Of a stretch of DNA of 64,000 nucleotides, positions 61,890 to 64,000 are shown piece by piece. Source of the DNA: Sphagnum magellanicum. Lineage: Eukaryota; Streptophyta; Sphagnopsida; Sphagnales; Sphagnaceae. The DNA lies in the NCBI GenBank assembly GCA_021904315.1, contig CM038911.1, positions 19,565,390 to 19,629,389 on the forward strand, given 5' to 3'. How positions within the stretch are numbered: the first letter of the stretch is position 1; each line of letters begins with the position of its first letter. The translations under genes and the position numbers were made by a program. The notes under the pieces were generated by a model. The model saw only the letters and a list, made by a program, of their open reading frames with translations, was not told the DNA's origin and searched no databases.

Positions 61890-62300
61890 TTGTCTGTCTG
61901 GTAGAAAGTAGAAACCAGCATTGCACGGTTGGCGGTAGGAATCGCCAGTTCCCCTTAGAAAGAACCGAACTGGAATCTGGTCTGATTTTCAGAACTGAAA
62001 CCGGCGCTTAGTTACAGGACCTGGAATCGGGTTCTCTGTTCTATTTATGTATGGAGCCAGAACCGGGATCAGAACAGAGACACAAGTTTCTGAAGAAACG
62101 AGGGGGGTTACTCGGAGTTTAACCAGCAATCACCCCTCAGTTCCAGTTCGGGCTACTAAGAACCAAACCGGAATTGGATCTGATATTCAAAACCAAAATC
62201 AAATTTCATTAAGAACCAGAATCCTGATTCTATTTATGTCTGAAACCAGAACTGTGACAGTTCTACTTTATTTTTGAGAGCGGGAATCAGATGTTCTTCA
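61890..62300. repeat. AGAACCGGAA-type degenerate repeat
   Basis: Phrases such as GAACCGAACTGGAATCTGGT-CTGATTTTCA, AACCAAACCGGAATTGGATCTGATATTCA, AGAACC-GAATC and TTCTATTTATGT recur two to three times with a spacing of about 175 bp. It lies in a putative intron between the two exon-like blocks. Confidence 0.6.
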
Positions 62301-62364
62301 TAAGAGTAAAGAAACTTGTACACTGGTAGAAACCACTGTTGGGCAGTTCTTTTGATTTTGTGAA

Positions 62365-62545
62365 GAATTGTGTTCTGGGTTTTTTAACTATACGAAATCA
62401 AAGAACCTTCAGTTCTGGGTTCTTTAACTGTTAGAAATCAAAGAACCTTTAGTTCTGGGTTCTTGAAATTTTTTAGAATCACGGAACCTCCGGTTCTAGT
62501 TCTTCAATACTTCCAGCATCACAGACCCTTTTGGTTCCAGGTTTT
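62365..62545. repeat. 51-bp tandem repeat with inverted halves
   Basis: Three to four units of TGTTCTGGGTT-TTTAACT, then GAAATCAAAGAACCTT. Within each unit GGTTCTTTAA and AAAGAACC are inverted, so single units could fold. Copies at about 62369, 62414, 62455 and 62501, later ones diverged. Confidence 0.7.
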
Positions 62546-63255
62546 TTTTTAATAAAAAAAAACTGTTGGTTTTCATGAAAGAACTGGTAACAAACCAAAC
62601 AGTTTAGTAAGTTCTTTGATTTTGAGAGCCATCAATCGAGGGCACACATATATCTTATCCTTGTCAATCCCAGCTTTCAAAACATGAGAACTATCCGATG
62701 CTGGTAGAAATCAGTGAAGGGTGGGTATCACCAAACCCCCCTCGGTTTCAGGTTTTCAATTTCAGGATTGTGATTCTCAAAAATTGAAGAACGTGTTCAG
62801 ATATATAACCATGGTTCTTAAGCAATCAAAGACTCAAAGCTGATATATATGTGTGAGTTTCAATAAAATTAAAAACTGATCAAATAACGTTCTACAAAAT
62901 GACTGGGATTAACTGGTTGTTTCATTAAAATTGCAAGTTCTTTCAGGGGTTTAAAAAAACCAGAATAGGATGTTCTTTGATTTCTAAAATTAAAGAAATC
63001 AGAACAGAAGTTCATCAACAAAATCAAATAACTGCCCAAGGGGGCCAACACTGATAAAAACTCGGCAACTGAAGTGGTGAATATCCCACTTTTTGGAATT
63101 GATAAAATTGGTGGGGAGGTAGTGGGTATCTACTTAGTACTAAGTAAGTTAGTACCGCTGTTATTTAACATAAACATGTAGTGATTGAAAATGTGAGAGA
63201 GATTTACTACTGATCACACTGATCCTTGAGTCTTCTTCTGTCTTCTAGTTTGGGA

Positions 63256-63521
63256 TTTTCGGCCGTTTTGTGCGTCGGTGGATCTGCTGTCGGACAATAG
63301 AGCCCCAAGGTTCCAGAGAAGTCGATCAAGTCTTATGGAAGTGGCCATCCTGGAAGTGGCCAGTCAAGAAGATGCCCTTCCAAGGCACCCGAGATGCCAG
63401 TGACATAATGGTAAAACATGTTCCCCAAGAACCTTCTTTACCAGGGACAAAAACAAGTGGCAAGCCATCTCATCATCAATCGGAAATAACTATGGAACCT
63501 GAACCTGACCACATACAAGAG
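63256..63521 (+). CDS. unrecognised exon-like block 2 (SEITM module)
   Basis: It opens at a good acceptor (CTTCTGTCTTCTAG, about 63242-63255) and closes at GAG|GTCAGT (63521). It encodes FGIFGRFVRRWICCRTIEPQ, a basic/Trp-rich stretch, KMPFQGTRDASDIMVKH, then PSHHQSEITMEPEPDHIQE. The end matches block 1 (SHQSEITM... EPDPIRE) and the donors are in the same codon phase, which suggests duplicated exons of one gene on the plus strand. No family recognised. Confidence 0.45.
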
Positions 63522-64000
63522 GTCAGTTTTGATGACCTTGTTGCACCTTCAAATTCCACTTACTTTGGTTTCACTTTTCCTTCTCCCTTTTGTTACAATA
63601 AAATAATTCAATATATATCCAATACATAAATGGCTTTGGTCATTATTAAAATCATGTTGAAAACAATTGAATGTGTGAACTTCTTCCTTGAGTCATTTAG
63701 CTCTTAATTTTAATTTTCCATCTTTCATTATTATTTTCAATTTTTTAAAGTTTTTAGTGATGTCTTTTTTTCCCCTTGTGTTTGGATTCAAGTTGAACTC
63801 AATTTGTTAACCTTTTTTAATAATATGAAATTTCTTGAATGAAAATGTTTCATTTGGAAAACCCAAAGGTAATTATTTTGGACCCTTTATGACCTTAAAT
63901 TTTTTAGGATGTTTGCAAGATTTATTTCTTTCTAAATTTCTTCTTATGATGCTTTTAATTATGCCGATGAGTTTTTATGAACATGAAAATGTATCATATG
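63522..64000. other. AT-rich end of window
   Basis: After the donor at 63522 the sequence becomes AT-rich and shows no further exon before the window ends. It is probably an intron of the unknown gene or intergenic DNA. Confidence 0.4.

Overview
This window comes from the nuclear genome of a land plant, probably one with a large, repeat-rich genome. The evidence is four ordinary plant-type genes with short exons and GT-AG introns, telo-box motifs (AAACCCTAA/G) in front of three of them, a hydroxymethylbilane synthase with a plastid-transit-like N-terminus, and long tracts of decayed Ty3/gypsy retrotransposons and dispersed repeats. I cannot fix the species; a seed-free plant or gymnosperm is possible, but that is a guess.

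Left part (1-23 kb), genes: RBX1 (minus, 5 exons, 2118-3652), TFB4/GTF2H3 (plus, 12 exons, 11223-15645), IMP4 (plus, 9 exons, 16907-19914) and HEMC (minus, 5 exons, 20708-23005). I spliced all four by hand. Each gives a complete protein of the length expected for its family (119, 297, 291 and 403 aa). They are housekeeping genes: cullin-RING ubiquitin ligase core, TFIIH, pre-rRNA processing and tetrapyrrole synthesis. They share no pathway and are not an operon. Between RBX1 and TFB4 lies a decayed gypsy element with both LTRs (about 4.14-7.57 kb) and then an AT-rich desert.

Middle (23-33 kb): a decaying tandem array (23.1-24.2 kb); a solo LTR (copy A, 25122-25945) beside a truncated chromovirus (minus, 26152-27600) that still shows integrase and chromodomain; then a multi-exon, clearly coding but broken gene of unknown identity (about 27.7-32.3 kb).

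33-47.7 kb: gene-free. It holds several families of dispersed, diverged repeats (called R1, R2 and R3 here), some in inverted pairs, plus tandem repeats and a perfect hairpin.

47.8-58 kb: the main discovery. This is a minus-strand Ty3/gypsy element whose polyprotein reads gag, two zinc knuckles, protease, a C5-cytosine DNA methyltransferase domain, reverse transcriptase, RNase H, integrase and a C-terminal PHD finger. It carries many in-frame stops, but long stretches (about 1 kb for the methyltransferase) show no frameshift. Three solo LTRs of one unrelated family (B, C, D; the same family as A) are nested in it with 5-bp target-site duplications, which lets the original order be read. The element couples a DNA-methylation writer with a likely histone reader.

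58-64 kb: 27-bp and 74-bp minisatellites, pieces of repeats R1 and R3, and two unrecognised exon-like blocks (61.4-61.7 and 63.25-63.52 kb) that share a duplicated peptide module.
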